6,301 bases of DNA. Origin: an uncultured bacterium (GTDB lineage Bacteria; Cyanobacteriota; Vampirovibrionia; Gastranaerophilales; Gastranaerophilaceae). The notes beneath the pieces are model-generated. The model was not told the origin of the DNA and searched no databases. It saw nothing but the letters and a program-made list of their open reading frames with translations. The position numbers were made by a program, and so were the translations under genes. The stretch lies in the NCBI GenBank assembly GCA_937894665.1, contig CALAWF010000031.1, forward strand, positions 1-6,301, given 5' to 3'. Positions 5,993-6,301 of the stretch are shown piece by piece; positions within the stretch are counted from its first letter, which is position 1; the number at the start of each line of letters is the position of its first letter.

Positions 5993-6021
5993 ATAATACA
6001 ATCGATAAGGTTTGTTGTAAA
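5993..6021 (-). promoter_or_regulatory. murA promoter
   Basis: On the minus strand, TTTACA (complement of 6016-6021) and TATTAT (complement of 5993-5998) are separated by exactly 17 bases, a good sigma-70-type spacing. Transcription would begin near 5986, leaving a leader of roughly 40 bases before the TTG, with the GGAGG ribosome site at its end. This is the best promoter match in the window. Confidence 0.5.
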
Positions 6022-6055
6022 TAAATTAAATAATGTAAAGAAGAAGTTCATTTAA

Positions 6056-6092
6056 AAGTCTATAAATCAATAAGTTGATAAGTCTATAAGTT
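6056..6092. repeat. Repeat block A (CTTATAGAC-rich), copy 2, inverted
   Basis: The reverse complement matches 1353-1389 at 34 of 37 positions, with 6070-6092 identical over 23 bases. It lies upstream of the murA promoter. Relative to copy 1 the order of blocks A and B is swapped, and 22 bases (6093-6114) separate them here while none do in copy 1. Confidence 0.7.
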
Positions 6093-6114
6093 GGTTAAAA
6101 GGAAATAGGAACAG

Positions 6115-6139
6115 GGGAATAGGGAAATAAGTTCGTAAC
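6115..6139. repeat. Repeat block B (ACGAACTTATT), copy 2, inverted
   Basis: The reverse complement matches 1390-1414 at 22 of 25 positions. On the plus strand it is a purine-rich stretch (GGGGAATAGGGAAATAAG core); similar GGAAATAGGAAC sequence just to its left (6101-6112) echoes the pyrimidine-rich tail of copy 1. Confidence 0.6.
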
Positions 6140-6145
6140 AGTTTC

Positions 6146-6156
6146 GTCATTCTGAG
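6146..6156. repeat. CTCAGAATGAC box, copy 2, inverted
   Basis: GTCATTCTGAG is the exact reverse complement of 1289-1299 and lies at the equivalent place in the module order. A further segment at 6195-6216 (CGAAGAATTTCTGACTGAAC core) has the look of the continuation of this kind of element, after about 39 AT-rich bases. Confidence 0.5.
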
Positions 6157-6226
6157 AGATAAACTGTTGTAAATAAAAATAATTTAGCAAATTTACTCGA
6201 AGAATTTCTGACTGAACAAATTTAGG

Positions 6227-6258
6227 ATGTAGGTTGGGTTAAAAAACCCAACCTACAT
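6227..6258. repeat. Intergenic hairpin palindrome, copy 2
   Basis: Arms 6227-6240 (ATGTAGGTTGGGTT) and 6245-6258 pair perfectly over 14 bp around an AAAA loop. It is the sibling of 1242-1271: T-GTA-R-GT-Y-GG-R-TT in the left arm of both. It is not followed by a T tract, and no gene end is visible near it; murA is transcribed away from it. Beyond 6258 I see only AT-rich sequence to the window edge. Confidence 0.75.
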
Positions 6259-6301
6259 TAAATTTAAAATATGATATAAAAAAATAAAAGCTGGATTCTT
6301 T

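Noticed and set aside
1242..6258. Composite transposon bounded by inverted repeats
   Set aside because: The repeats are modular, reordered and only partly matched, no transposase is inside, no target duplication is visible, and the enclosed genes include the core gene murA.

Overview
The window is AT-rich bacterial DNA with compact genes and two clear TTG starts (the WG-repeat gene and murA), both behind good Shine-Dalgarno sequences. The protein set is a MurA peptidoglycan enzyme, a GGDEF protein, a ThiE/TenI-fold protein and an exported WG-repeat protein. This fits a low-GC Gram-negative-type gut or host-associated lineage. My best guess is Gastranaerophilales/Melainabacteria-like Cyanobacteriota. 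That is a guess from general sequence style and not a demonstrated assignment; no rRNA or tRNA gene is present to test it.

Layout. Positions 1-60 are GC-richer, with a small hairpin and a long T tract, and look like the 3' end of a transcript entering from the left. A WG-repeat protein with an export signal follows at 163-1215 (+). An intergenic stretch at 1216-1497 is almost filled by repeat modules: a hairpin palindrome, a CTCAGAATGAC box, a CTTATAGAC-rich block and an ACGAACTTATT block. Next comes a membrane-anchored all-helical protein of unknown function at 1498-2712 (+), preceded by a TATAAT box so close to the ATG that the mRNA may be leaderless. It overlaps by 17 bp, tail to tail, with a small diguanylate cyclase at 2696-3358 (-). 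A divergent regulatory region at 3359-3600 leads to a ThiE-like protein at 3601-4239 (+), which ends in a bidirectional terminator. From the right, on the minus strand, murA (4628-5947) is translationally overlapped by a 112-residue protein (4306-4644) made of two copies of an RWYDxDP module. The right intergenic region (5948-6301) carries the murA promoter and then a second, inverted set of the same repeat modules seen at 1242-1414.

How the genes fit together. murA with the RWYD-repeat gene is the only convincing operon. The other genes are separately promoted and do not form an obvious pathway. The two intergenic regions with matching inverted modules bracket the central five genes. Dispersed genome-wide intergenic repeats are the simplest explanation, but the 34/37-base inverted match could in principle support inversion of the segment.

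I see no phage genes, transposase, CRISPR array, tRNA or riboswitch. I do not see a clearly new multi-gene system. The parts most worth a second look are the duplicated RWYDxDP protein coupled to murA, the unidentified anchored helical protein, the ThiE-like protein with altered substrate- and metal-binding residues, and the modular covarying intergenic repeats.
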